From: JAPLJM01 sp963708515
GTDB taxonomy: Bacteria > Desulfobacterota > Syntrophia > Syntrophales > Fen-1087
Direction of reading: 5' to 3'
DNA: 64,000 nucleotides
NCBI GenBank assembly: GCA_963708515.1
Contig: CAVPSX010000005.1
Location: 1 to 64,000, forward strand
Below are positions 7,641-16,069 of the stretch, in pieces. A program made the translations under genes and the position numbers. Below the pieces are notes generated by a model. That model did not search any database and had not been told where the DNA came from. It was given only the letters and a program-made list of their open reading frames with translations. Position 1 is the stretch's first letter; the number at the start of each line of letters is the position of its first letter.

Positions 7641-8882
7641 TTAATGGTCCTTCCATTTTTTAATGATGACGCTTGTGTTCACGCCGCCGAAGGCAAAATT
7701 CTGGATGGCCGCAATCCCGATCGGATAGTCTCTCACGGCCTGGACATGGCGGATCATGGCGCACCGCTCATCCACCTCTTCGAGATTCAGGGTCGGTACG
7801 ATATAGCCTTCGGCCATGAGATAGGCTGCAATGATGGTTTCAATGGCCCCGCACGATCCCATGGTATGCCCCATATAGCTCTTGAGGCCGACAACCGCAG
7901 GACGGTTTCCGTAAACGGCATGGATGGCCTGAGCCTCGATGACATCGCCCATCTTGGTTCCCGTCGCGTGGGCGCTGATGAAATCCACGTCGTCGGCAGG
8001 GATCCGGGCATCCTGCAGAGCGAGCCGCATGGTCTCGGCGATGCCGTTGATATTGGGCAGGATCAGATCTCCTCCGTTGTTGTTGCAGGAAAAGCCGATG
8101 ACCTCCGCCAGAATGGTCGCGCCGCGTTTTCGGGCCCGTTCGTATTCCTCGAGGAGGACCGCACCGGCCCCTTCGCCCACAACGAGACCGTCCCGCTTTT
8201 CGTCGAAGGGGCGCGGGGTCAGATGGGGCGTCTCGTTAAAAGCGGTGGAACAGGCGAGGAGATTGTCGAAGACGGCCACGGTGGTCGTGTCATATTCGTC
8301 GGCCCCGCCGCAGATCATGGCATCCTGCATGCCGTATTTGACCATTTCATAGCCGTAGCCGATGGATTGGCTGCTGGTCGTGCATGCTGTGGAAGAGGAG
8401 ATGACGCGGCCGGTGATGCCGAACATCTTGGTGATGTTCACGGCGGTGGTGTGGACCATGGATTTCAGATAATCCACCGCCCCGATGGATGAAAACCCGT
8501 TCCGGGAGCCGCTGAAGAAGGTCTTGTAAATCCCCCGCTGCACCGTGGGGCTCCCGTGCGTCGAACCGAAGGCGACACCCAGGCGCCCTGAAGTGATAAA
8601 GGCCTCATCCAGGCCGGCGGCCTCGAGAACCTCCTTCGCCACCTGACAGGCATAATAGGCTACCGGTCCCATGGTCTTCCGATGCTGACGCTTGAAATCG
8701 TAGGTAATGGGATAATCAACCGTCCCGAAGACTTTGGAGTGAATGTAGCGGGTCAACACATCGTCCTCCTTGAGGACCTTGACCCCGGAGACCCCATGGC
8801 TCAAGTTATGGAGGATCTCTTCTCTGGAGCGGCCGATGGGCGTGATGGCCGAACAAGCAGTAATGACGACTCTTCTTCCCAT
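7641..8882 (-). CDS. Beta-ketoacyl-ACP synthase (FabF type), KS-1
   Basis: 413 residues, full FabF length. The active-site Cys is in SSSTACTTSSQ (Cys167), and the two histidines are in SAHATGTKMGD and GHTMGSCGA, so the Cys-His-His triad is intact. The Gly-rich end FAFGGVNTSVI is present. It catalyses Claisen condensation of acyl-ACP with malonyl-ACP. It differs from KS-2 and KS-3 around the active-site Cys (TACTTS against GACASG and TACATG), so the three enzymes probably have separate tasks rather than being simple duplicates. It sits between the PlsC-like gene and a small ACP gene. Confidence 0.93.
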   Translation of the reverse strand: MGRRVVITACSAITPIGRSREEILHNLSHGVSGVKVLKEDDVLTRYIHSKVFGTVDYPITYDFKRQHRKTMGPVAYYACQVAKEVLEAAGLDEAFITSGRLGVAFGSTHGSPTVQRGIYKTFFSGSRNGFSSIGAVDYLKSMVHTTAVNITKMFGITGRVISSSTACTTSSQSIGYGYEMVKYGMQDAMICGGADEYDTTTVAVFDNLLACSTAFNETPHLTPRPFDEKRDGLVVGEGAGAVLLEEYERARKRGATILAEVIGFSCNNNGGDLILPNINGIAETMRLALQDARIPADDVDFISAHATGTKMGDVIEAQAIHAVYGNRPAVVGLKSYMGHTMGSCGAIETIIAAYLMAEGYIVPTLNLEEVDERCAMIRHVQAVRDYPIGIAAIQNFAFGGVNTSVIIKKWKDH

Positions 8883-8936
8883 AAAAAACTCCTGTTGCCT
8901 CCCAGGGGCCTTTTGACAACTGACGCCTGATTTGCC

Positions 8937-9197
8937 CTATGCTGTTTGCCTTGCTATCGCCAGGGCCTGGATATAATCGATCACATGATTGAGGGTCCGG
9001 ATGTCCATGGCACGCTTCTTTTCCTCCTGGCTGAGTTCAGAATCGAGAAGGTTTTCGATTTCCAGCAGCAATTCGATGGCGTCGATACTGTCAAACTCAT
9101 GAACTTTCCGGAGATCGTCATCCATCCCGGGATTTTCGATCTCAAACTCCTTCCGGAAAAACTCAAGGATTCTTGCTTCAATCTCAGCTCGCGTCAT
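8937..9197 (-). CDS. Acyl carrier protein, ACP-2 of the lipid operon
   Basis: 86 residues from ATG 9197, chosen because AGGAG lies 7 bases upstream; a longer open frame reaches 9293 but has no ACP character. The phosphopantetheine serine is in HEFDSIDAIELL (DSx motif, near residue 37). The surrounding acidic helix (LLLEIENLLDSELSQEE) is normal for ACPs. It is one of three carrier proteins in the operon. It lies 28 bases downstream of the thioesterase gene and 54 bases upstream of KS-1. Confidence 0.88.
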   Translation of the reverse strand: MTRAEIEARILEFFRKEFEIENPGMDDDLRKVHEFDSIDAIELLLEIENLLDSELSQEEKKRAMDIRTLNHVIDYIQALAIARQTA

Positions 9198-9225
9198 CTC
9201 AGGTCTCCTGTACAAATCATCGTCT

Positions 9226-9705
9226 TCAGACGGGAAATGCCTTCCAAAGCCGGACCGTCTTGAGATCGACAGCCGTGGGTTTCCCTGACGCATTCAGGGC
9301 GCAGTGCTTTGTAAATCCCCTGCAGACGAGAGCTCCTGATTCAGCATGGGTGATTACATAATCGAAGCGGATCTTCACCCGTTCCAGTTCCGCGGGCCGG
9401 GTATGGATCCACATAGGATCATCATAATAGAGAGGCTCATAGAATTGAATTCCCAGGTCGATAATGGGATAGACAAACCCACTCGCCTCTATCTCCTTGT
9501 AAGGAAAGGCCGTGTCCCGCATGAGGGAGGCGCGGCCGTATTCAAAATATCGCAGATAATTGGCATGATAGACGACGGCCGACCGATCCGTATCGGCATA
9601 CAGGATCCTGTTTGCACAGCGGTGCCAGCAAAGGCCGTCCTCCATGTCCCGTATGTAGCGCACGTCGTTTCCCAGGGCTTCCGGTCGGAAAGGTCGCGGC
9701 TTCAT
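9226..9705 (-). CDS. Acyl-CoA/acyl-ACP thioesterase, 4HBT (YbgC-like) family
   Basis: 159 residues with a single hot-dog domain. The pattern YADTDRSAVVYHANYLRYFEYGRASLM (residues ~35-60) is the active-site region of 4-hydroxybenzoyl-CoA thioesterase-like enzymes, including the catalytic Asp. It would hydrolyse or edit acyl thioesters. Its start overlaps the stop of KS-2 by 4 bases. Within the lipid operon its most likely job is releasing finished or aberrant chains from ACP; the substrate cannot be read from sequence. Confidence 0.85.
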   Translation of the reverse strand: MKPRPFRPEALGNDVRYIRDMEDGLCWHRCANRILYADTDRSAVVYHANYLRYFEYGRASLMRDTAFPYKEIEASGFVYPIIDLGIQFYEPLYYDDPMWIHTRPAELERVKIRFDYVITHAESGALVCRGFTKHCALNASGKPTAVDLKTVRLWKAFPV

Positions 9706-10970
9706 GCTACCCCCCTGAACAGGATGCAGCAGTTCGTGCCCCCGAATCCGAAGGCGTTCGCCAGGGTGATTTCATGATGAACCTTCCGGGCCTCATGGGG
9801 GACAAAGTCCAGGCCGTCAAATGCCGGGTCGTGAAGGTAGTTGATGGTGGGCAGCATGATCCCCCGGCGCATCCCCTCGATGGCCAGGGCATTCTCGATG
9901 GCGGCGGCGGCGCCCAGTGTATGGCCGATCTGCGACTTATTCGACGAGATGGGGATATGATGCAGCGTCTCGCCGAAGACGGCCCGAAGGCACTCCACTT
10001 CCGTCGCGTCTCCCTTGGGTGTTGAGGTGCCGTGGGCGTTGATGTACTGGACATCGCGGGGAGTCAGTCCCGCATCGTCAATGGTTTCCCGGATGGCCCG
10101 GATGATCGTTGCCGGATTGGGCCGGGTGAAATGATGGGCGTCGGAGGTCCAGCCCACACCCATGACCTCCGCCCGTGCCTGAAGGCCGTATCTTGCGATG
10201 GCTTCGTCGGCCGCCAGGACAATCACACCGCCTCCCTCGGAAAAGACAAAGCCCCGCCGATCCCTGCTGAACGGCCGGGAGGCCTGGGCCGGGTCCGAAT
10301 AGGCCCGGTCGCGCGCGTTAACCTTGATGGTGGCGTTCATGTTTGCAAAACCGTGAATAATTTCCGGCATAATGGGCATATCCACGCCTCCCGCCAAGAC
10401 AAAGTCGCAGTCGCCGTCCCGGATCATCCGGGCGCCGATGCCGACGGCGTGATTTCCCGAAGCGCAGGCCCCCTGGGGCGAAAAGATGGGGCCGGTAAAC
10501 CCCATGAGCATCCCCGCCTTGCCTGAGGGCAGGTTGGCGCAGAGATTGGGCAAGAGATACGGACTGATCTTCAGGGGCTCCTCGTCGCGCATGTTCCCCG
10601 CAGCGGTCCGGAAGGCATCCGTTCCGTTGATGGCGGAACCGATCAGGCAGGCTGTCCGCGGGCCGGTATCCTGATCCATTTGAAGCCCCGCGTTCTCCAG
10701 GGCTTCCTTCACGACGGCCATGGTGAGAATCACGAAAGAGGCGTTCCAGTTGTAAACCTCCTTTTCGTTGGAAAAATCGAAGGCCAGGGGATTCCAGTCT
10801 GGAATCTCGCCGACGATGTTGCAGAGGGATTCCACATGGCAGCGGGTTACCTTGCGGAATCCAGCCTCGCCCCGGATGGCCCGCTCCCAGGTTTGGGGAA
10901 AGGTTTTCCCCAGCGGCGTCGCCGCGCCGTACCCAATGACAAAAACCTTTCTATTCTTCGGAGCCTTCAT
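9702..10970 (-). CDS. Beta-ketoacyl-ACP synthase (FabF type), KS-2
   Basis: 422 residues with an intact triad: Cys169 in PQGACASGNHAV, His in NAHGTSTPKGD, and His in IGHTLGAAAA. The N-terminus VFVIGYGAATPLGK and C-terminus FGFGGTNCCILF are normal for the family. Of the three it is most like KS-3 in the GTST motif. It is translated together with the thioesterase (4-base overlap) and lies 28 bases downstream of KS-3. Paired, non-identical ketosynthases may form a heterodimeric chain-elongation unit as in type II polyketide systems, but here both keep the Cys, so a KS/chain-length-factor split is not supported. Confidence 0.92.
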   Translation of the reverse strand: MKAPKNRKVFVIGYGAATPLGKTFPQTWERAIRGEAGFRKVTRCHVESLCNIVGEIPDWNPLAFDFSNEKEVYNWNASFVILTMAVVKEALENAGLQMDQDTGPRTACLIGSAINGTDAFRTAAGNMRDEEPLKISPYLLPNLCANLPSGKAGMLMGFTGPIFSPQGACASGNHAVGIGARMIRDGDCDFVLAGGVDMPIMPEIIHGFANMNATIKVNARDRAYSDPAQASRPFSRDRRGFVFSEGGGVIVLAADEAIARYGLQARAEVMGVGWTSDAHHFTRPNPATIIRAIRETIDDAGLTPRDVQYINAHGTSTPKGDATEVECLRAVFGETLHHIPISSNKSQIGHTLGAAAAIENALAIEGMRRGIMLPTINYLHDPAFDGLDFVPHEARKVHHEITLANAFGFGGTNCCILFRGVA

Positions 10971-10998
10971 TTTTTATGATCTCTTGCACACGATTGAA

Positions 10999-12249
10999 TC
11001 ATTCGATCCGGCGCAGCACGATGCAGGCATTGCACCCGCCGAATCCGAAAGCATTTTTTAAAACAAACTCCTGGGCCTGCGATCTGGCCCCTTCGGCCAC
11101 GCAATCCAGAACGATATCCGGATCGGGCGTATAATTGATGGTCGGCAGGAGCGTCTCATGCATCATGCCCTCCATGGCGAGGATGATCTCGATGGCGCTT
11201 GCCGCCCCCATGGCATGACCCAGTTGGGACTTGTTGGCCGACACGGGGGGGATGCAACGCCCGAAAACAGCCTCCAGGGCTTCGGCCTCGATCTTGTCTC
11301 CGATCCTGGTCGATGTTCCGTGGGCATTGACGGCGTCTATTTCTCGCGGCGTCAGGCCCGCATGGGCGATGCTCTGCGCCATGCACAGCGTGACGGTTTC
11401 CAGGCGCGGTGCGACAAAGTGATGGGCGTCAGAGGTCATGGCCCATCCGGCCATTTCAAGCCTGGGCGTCAGTCCGTGGACCCTGGCAAAGGCCTTGCTC
11501 GCTATGACGACGGCGCCTGCCCCTTCCGATACGACAAATCCCCGTCGGTTTACCGAGAAAGGGCGGCTTGCCGTCTGCGGCAGTTCCTGCGCCCGCCCGT
11601 CCTTAGGGCGGTAGGCGCCGTTCATGGTCGCAAAACCTCCAAGTATGGTTTCCACCAGGGAGAAATCCACGGCCCCGCAAATGACGACATCGGCCATGCC
11701 CAGTTCAATGAACATGGCGCCGACGATCATGGACGTTACCCCGGTGGCGCAGGCCGTAATGGTGGCGGTAATGGGGCCGGTCGCCCCGGTCATCATGGAG
11801 ACTTTGCCCCCCACCATGTTGATGCAGGAATTCGGATTGGTGAACGGATGGGGCAGTTTCCCCTCCGCCACCCAGAGCCGGTCGGCCCGGATGACCGCGT
11901 CCTGGCCACCGACGGCTGAACTGAAGGTAATGGCCGTTCTCGGCGCGAGGTCCGGGGTAATGTCGATCCCGCTTTTATCCAGCGCCCGGTGGACCACCAG
12001 CAGGGCATGTTTGAAAATCGGCGACGTCCACAGGGCCATATCACGGGTGGCGAGAAAGGGATAGGCCCTGGCGTCTATCGGGGGCGTCTCTCCGGCAATC
12101 CGTACAGGGAAATGATCCCGCAGGGGGAAGCGGGTCAGGGGACCGATGCCGCTGTCGCCCCTGACCGCCCGCTTCCATTGTGTTTCCATATCCACACCCA
12201 GGGGCGAGACAGCGTCATAGCCCAATATGACCGGTCGTTGTCTGTCCAT
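10999..12249 (-). CDS. Beta-ketoacyl-ACP synthase (FabF type), KS-3
   Basis: 416 residues. The Cys is in TITACATGVTS (near residue 170), and the histidines are in NAHGTSTRIGD and LGHAMGAASA, so it should be active. The end FGFGGCNACIVL is typical. It lies 5 bases downstream of the radical SAM gene at 12255 and 28 bases upstream of KS-2. It is the first ketosynthase in transcription order. Family membership is secure; substrate specificity and any partner are unknown. Confidence 0.92.
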   Translation of the reverse strand: MDRQRPVILGYDAVSPLGVDMETQWKRAVRGDSGIGPLTRFPLRDHFPVRIAGETPPIDARAYPFLATRDMALWTSPIFKHALLVVHRALDKSGIDITPDLAPRTAITFSSAVGGQDAVIRADRLWVAEGKLPHPFTNPNSCINMVGGKVSMMTGATGPITATITACATGVTSMIVGAMFIELGMADVVICGAVDFSLVETILGGFATMNGAYRPKDGRAQELPQTASRPFSVNRRGFVVSEGAGAVVIASKAFARVHGLTPRLEMAGWAMTSDAHHFVAPRLETVTLCMAQSIAHAGLTPREIDAVNAHGTSTRIGDKIEAEALEAVFGRCIPPVSANKSQLGHAMGAASAIEIILAMEGMMHETLLPTINYTPDPDIVLDCVAEGARSQAQEFVLKNAFGFGGCNACIVLRRIE

Positions 12250-12254
12250 GAACG

Positions 12255-13253
12255 TTACCAGGGGATGAACCGGTAGAGTTTGGCGAACATCTCATAGACC
12301 TCGATCCAGTTTTGAAGATCTCTGGCCGAGGCCAGGTGGTCCCTTTTGTTGACCATGACCCAGCTCATATGGGCCGCGCCGTCCTTGCAGGTGGAGCAAT
12401 CCCGCGTGGCGGAGGTGCAGCACCGGTGCCGGGTTTGCAGATCCGAGGCCCACCTGACAAAGCGGATGAGCCTTTTGGGTTGCGGATTCCGGTCATCCAT
12501 CTGCTCCGTTACGGACGGGCACTCGCTCCATCCGAAGGAACGCCCCAGCATCTTCCCCGTGGTAATGATCTCATGATAGTACTTGCAGGAAATGACCGTC
12601 CGGGGATAACGCTCCAGCAGGTCATCCATTTCGGCGCGCACGTCTTTGAGCTTGTCCTTTGTCCAGAAAAATCCATCGACCTGTTCATCATTCGTCAGGA
12701 GCTGGAGATGGACCTTGAGGCCTACATCTTCGATCTTCCTGATGATGCGTTCTGTCCTTCCCACCTGTTTCGGCGTAATGGTGTAAAGGTAATAGGCGTC
12801 TGGGTCTCCCGCATAATTCCGGCTGGAAACGGCAAAGGTGTCTTTTCCCCGGAGCACTTTTTCATCTTCTTCGTCGCCCCACAGGGAGATGCCAACCATC
12901 ATGTCGGGAAAGCGGTCCCGGGGGACCCGTATCTGCCCGTTGGTTGCACAATACGTCGGCATCGTGCGGTAGAACGCCTCGACACGGTCCAGATAAAGCG
13001 TCGGTTCTCCGCCGATAAGGATGGCCAGGTTCACGCCCCTGTCCTTTTCCTTTTGAACGAAGGCCTGCCATTTCTCTATATCCGTTTCCTCGGCGGCGGC
13101 CTCATGTTCGCCGGAGGAAAAGAAAAAACAGCCCTTGCAACGTAAATTGCAGCGGTTGGTTATATCATAGATGGAGCTGCGGATATTGAGGGCCGCGATT
13201 TTCCGGTAACGCTCATGCCACGCCGCATCCAGTAAGGAACTGACTGTTTTCAT
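12255..13253 (-). CDS. Radical SAM protein A of the lipid operon
   Basis: 332 residues from ATG 13253 (a GTG directly before it is also possible). The iron-sulfur motif CNLRCKGC (Cx3Cx2C) is near residue 36, followed by the SAM-binding GGEPTL. The C-terminal part has a second cysteine group (CCTSATRDCSTC), suggesting an auxiliary cluster. It resembles the neighbouring protein at 13326 in layout, so the two are probably ancient paralogues. Such enzymes start radical chemistry on substrates; in ladderane-type clusters radical SAM proteins have been proposed to act on the polyene chain. That is inference from context. Confidence 0.85.
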   Translation of the reverse strand: MKTVSSLLDAAWHERYRKIAALNIRSSIYDITNRCNLRCKGCFFFSSGEHEAAAEETDIEKWQAFVQKEKDRGVNLAILIGGEPTLYLDRVEAFYRTMPTYCATNGQIRVPRDRFPDMMVGISLWGDEEDEKVLRGKDTFAVSSRNYAGDPDAYYLYTITPKQVGRTERIIRKIEDVGLKVHLQLLTNDEQVDGFFWTKDKLKDVRAEMDDLLERYPRTVISCKYYHEIITTGKMLGRSFGWSECPSVTEQMDDRNPQPKRLIRFVRWASDLQTRHRCCTSATRDCSTCKDGAAHMSWVMVNKRDHLASARDLQNWIEVYEMFAKLYRFIPW

Positions 13254-13325
13254 CACGCTTCTCTCTTTTCAATAAAACAGGCTCACTGCCGCAAAGACAT
13301 CGAAAACCGATCTTCCCGTACCTTT

Positions 13326-14432
13326 TCAGGAGGATAGCCGGGGAGGGCTTACCAACTTGCGGCAGAGATTGTCACTTTTATTGTACCCTTTGACCCAGAC
13401 AGTCAGATACGTATCAACATAGTCGAGCCATGATCGGAACGTGTCGGGATCCGTCGCATGGCGATGGAGCCGGGCCGTCACGACAGCGCTTCCCGAGGCG
13501 TAATGGCGACAATCGTCACAATCCGTATCCGGGACGCAGCAGGCCGCTTCCCTATCCCAGGAGAGATCGGCCCGGTACTGCCGGAAAGACCGTCCAAGGC
13601 CGATATCCTCGGAGCGGTTCATACGGGGATAGGTGCAGCCATAGAGGGCATGGAGCCCCTGCCGATGGGTGTGGGCCACCGCGCTGTAGTGAGAAAAAAT
13701 GACGTTCCCGGGATAACGCGCCATCAGGTCCATCATGACCTGGCGGGTCCGGTCCAGGGACGCCTCATCATGCCGGAGGGGGCCGGCATAACCCAGGGGC
13801 GCTGAAAACACGTTGAAGGTGATCCTCCCGTCGTCGCGAACGATGGATTCCACAACCCCATCCGCTTCGTCGAGATTGTCGCGGGTGAACGTATAAACGA
13901 AGACCGCCCGGGGATCAGCGTGGTAATTGCCGATCTGTTTGAGAAGCAGATTTTTTGCCTTTCTTATCCGCAGACTGGTTTCATCGTTCCCCCAGACGGA
14001 AATATGAATCTGATAACCGACAGATTCGGGTATGCGCTTCAAACCGTTCGTGGCGATACACCCTAAGGGTATTTCGCCATAGCAGACTTTCAGGATGTCC
14101 GGAACCAGAGACGGCTCGGCGCCGGCCAGCACCGCATAGGTGATGCCCCGTTTTCTCTCCTCATGCATGAGCCTTTGCCACGCCCCGGGGTCGTCGTTTT
14201 CCGGGGCAAACTGCTTGTGCCCCTCATAATAATAACAGCCGTCGCAGCGGATGTTGCAGCGGGTCGTCATATCGTATGTCGATTCCCGGAGAAAGAAAAA
14301 CTTCCGCACCTTCTCCCAGCGCTCGCGCACCGCCGGGTCGGCCAATAGCTCGGAGAATTTCCATTTTTTCTTTATGTTATCTTCTCGGGATAACGATAAT
14401 GCGTTGGTATGATCCATGGAGCGCTCAATCAT
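13326..14432 (-). CDS. Radical SAM protein B of the lipid operon
   Basis: 368 residues. The cluster motif CNIRCDGC is near residue 59, and AGAEPSL takes the place of the usual GGEP motif, a notable substitution also different from its paralogue at 12255. A C-terminal cysteine group CCVPDTDCDDC again points to an auxiliary Fe-S cluster. It lies 72 bases upstream of protein A in transcription order and 9 bases downstream of the dehydratase-ACP gene. An in-frame ATG at 14417 is an alternative start. Function beyond radical SAM chemistry cannot be assigned from sequence alone. Confidence 0.85.
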   Translation of the reverse strand: MIERSMDHTNALSLSREDNIKKKWKFSELLADPAVRERWEKVRKFFFLRESTYDMTTRCNIRCDGCYYYEGHKQFAPENDDPGAWQRLMHEERKRGITYAVLAGAEPSLVPDILKVCYGEIPLGCIATNGLKRIPESVGYQIHISVWGNDETSLRIRKAKNLLLKQIGNYHADPRAVFVYTFTRDNLDEADGVVESIVRDDGRITFNVFSAPLGYAGPLRHDEASLDRTRQVMMDLMARYPGNVIFSHYSAVAHTHRQGLHALYGCTYPRMNRSEDIGLGRSFRQYRADLSWDREAACCVPDTDCDDCRHYASGSAVVTARLHRHATDPDTFRSWLDYVDTYLTVWVKGYNKSDNLCRKLVSPPRLSS

Positions 14433-14441
14433 TCGGTCATT

Positions 14442-15125
14442 TCAGACCTGGGCCAGTTTCATCCGGATATAGTCGGCAATCTTGCGAATACTGCCGAGTT
14501 TTGGATAATCGTCTTCATCGATGGTGATGCCATATTCATCCTGCAGAACGAGAACCACCGTCGCCAGATCCATGCTGTCAACGCCTAACTCATCGACCAG
14601 ATCAAGATCGGGATTGAACGTCTCCTTCGTAATCTCCTCGAGCTTCAGCTCGAAGATGATGATTTCGGTAATGCGAAGGAGCAGGGCTTCTTGATCAATG
14701 TTTTCCATACGTTCATCATTCTCCTTGCCTGTGAAATAAGTCTTCAGTTCCATTACGCCGGTGCATACCGTATGTCCTTTTACGGAAACCTCGAACCGAT
14801 AGTCATGGCCATGATCAGCGATGGCGGAAGACACGGATATGCTTAACGTCTCACCCGGCCTGACGGGTCTTCTGAAACGAACCTTACGGATCCCTTTTAT
14901 TGCAATCCGTCCGCCTTTTTCGGAGCCCTGTCGCCTGAAGGCTTCGGCCACCATGGACAATATGGCAATACCCGGAAGGATCGGTTCCCCTGGAAAGTGG
15001 CCGGAGAACCACAACGAGGCGACATCCATGCGCGCCTCCGCCAAGGGGACAGGCTTAAACCTGTCCCCTGTTCCCGAAGACGCTCCCGGATAGGACAGGA
15101 TATGCCATGGTTCCTGCATTGTCAC
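14442..15125 (-). CDS. FabZ-like 3-hydroxyacyl dehydratase fused to an acyl carrier protein
   Basis: 227 residues in one open frame. Residues ~1-130 form a hot-dog dehydratase (LWFSGHFPGEPILPGIAIL, close to the FabZ/FabA HFPGxPxxPG site). Residues ~140-227 form an ACP with ELGVDSMDLAT carrying the phosphopantetheine serine. A ribosome site (AGGAG) lies just before MENIDQ at the domain border, so the ACP may also be made separately. The initiation codon is uncertain: GTG at 15125 or ATG at 15119. A perfect palindrome (15044-15069) lies within the N-terminal codons, so SGTGDRFKPVPLA is probably repeat-derived rather than ancestral protein. Confidence 0.8.
   Translation of the reverse strand: MTMQEPWHILSYPGASSGTGDRFKPVPLAEARMDVASLWFSGHFPGEPILPGIAILSMVAEAFRRQGSEKGGRIAIKGIRKVRFRRPVRPGETLSISVSSAIADHGHDYRFEVSVKGHTVCTGVMELKTYFTGKENDERMENIDQEALLLRITEIIIFELKLEEITKETFNPDLDLVDELGVDSMDLATVVLVLQDEYGITIDEDDYPKLGSIRKIADYIRMKLAQV
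15044..15069 (+). repeat. Perfect palindromic REP-like element inside a coding sequence
   Basis: Arms AGGGGACAGG and CCTGTCCCCT (10 bp each, no mismatch) flank a 6-base loop cttaaa. It lies in the first 30 codons of the dehydratase-ACP gene and is read in frame without a stop. The GGGGACA core is shared with the hairpins in the element at 3223-3378 and in the terminator at 58962, suggesting a related family of mobile palindromes. Confidence 0.75.
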
Positions 15126-15247
15126 CGCAGCTCATTTTTCGACTATTTTACGACTTCGCAACATTTGCCCATGACGAAATTTGCTTACCTATCATTTATC
15201 AAACCGCAGATCAACATTTTTTATGTACAGGCAAGTATTCATTATCC

Positions 15248-16069
15248 TTAGCAATCAATGGAAACCCGGGTCATAATGGGTTTCCCGATGAGTTCGGCCA
15301 GGGGTCTGACCTGCAACCCTTTATGTTTCAGACCGGAAAGGATGTTGTCGACTTCGTGCAGCCAGCGGTCGGCATCTGTATCCGGCCGCGGCCGGACATC
15401 ATGCAGAAGAATAATATCATCGGGTCTCACCTTCTTCAGGATCTTTCCTGCCAACCCATGGATACGTCTATTGCCGAAATCATTGGCCCGGCATGAAAAT
15501 GTCAGGCAGAAAAGCCCTTTAACTTTCAACATATCCGCCAGTTTCGGGCTGGTAATCCCCACGGGAGGACGAAAAGCGACGGGTGATATGCCAAAGCGAT
15601 GCAATACGGCTTGTGTGGCGTCGATCTCCCGGGCCAGCGTTTGAGAGGGGCGAAGCATCAGAAAGGGATCATGTCGGTAAGAATGATTTCCGATATCATG
15701 GCCCTGTGCGAGAATCTCCCCAATGAGGTCTCCATTTTTTTCAGCGTTGACGCCGGTGACAAAAAAAGCCGCCTGCACGGCATGCCGCTTCAACAAATGA
15801 AGCAGCGGACCGGTTGTAACCGGGTCCGGACCGTCATCGAAGGTGACGGCGACCGCCGGCCCGCCCGCATTTCCCCGGCTGACGATGGGGAGAAAGAAAC
15901 CCCAGCGGGGAAAGAATGGCGCTGCCAGGCAAAGGAACAGAAAAACGGAAAACGGCGCCGCTGCCCATTCGATTTTAACGAAAGCCATGATCGGGGCGAG
16001 CATAAAGGCGGCCAGGCCGGTGATCATGGCCGGGGAAGCACGTCCTGTATCAGCGCCATGACGGTTCAT
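15248..16069 (-). CDS. Membrane-anchored polysaccharide deacetylase (NodB domain)
   Basis: 273 residues from ATG 16069, which overlaps the stop of the upstream radical SAM gene as ATGA. Two N-terminal membrane segments are followed by a NodB domain: TFDDGPDP (motif 1, metal-binding Asp pair), HSYRHD (HxxxH metal site), FRPPVGI (motif 3) and ILLHDVRP (motif 5). All catalytic elements appear present. It would remove N- or O-acetyl groups from a sugar or glycolipid. Its presence in a lipid operon hints at a head-group modification step. There is a 122-base gap to the next gene, in which I see no clear promoter. Confidence 0.85.
   Translation of the reverse strand: MNRHGADTGRASPAMITGLAAFMLAPIMAFVKIEWAAAPFSVFLFLCLAAPFFPRWGFFLPIVSRGNAGGPAVAVTFDDGPDPVTTGPLLHLLKRHAVQAAFFVTGVNAEKNGDLIGEILAQGHDIGNHSYRHDPFLMLRPSQTLAREIDATQAVLHRFGISPVAFRPPVGITSPKLADMLKVKGLFCLTFSCRANDFGNRRIHGLAGKILKKVRPDDIILLHDVRPRPDTDADRWLHEVDNILSGLKHKGLQVRPLAELIGKPIMTRVSIDC

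Noticed and set aside
7560..8492. 310-codon frame on the plus strand opposite KS-1
   Set aside because: Antisense shadow of a GC-rich ketosynthase gene; His/Asp/Gly-rich composition and no recognisable domain.
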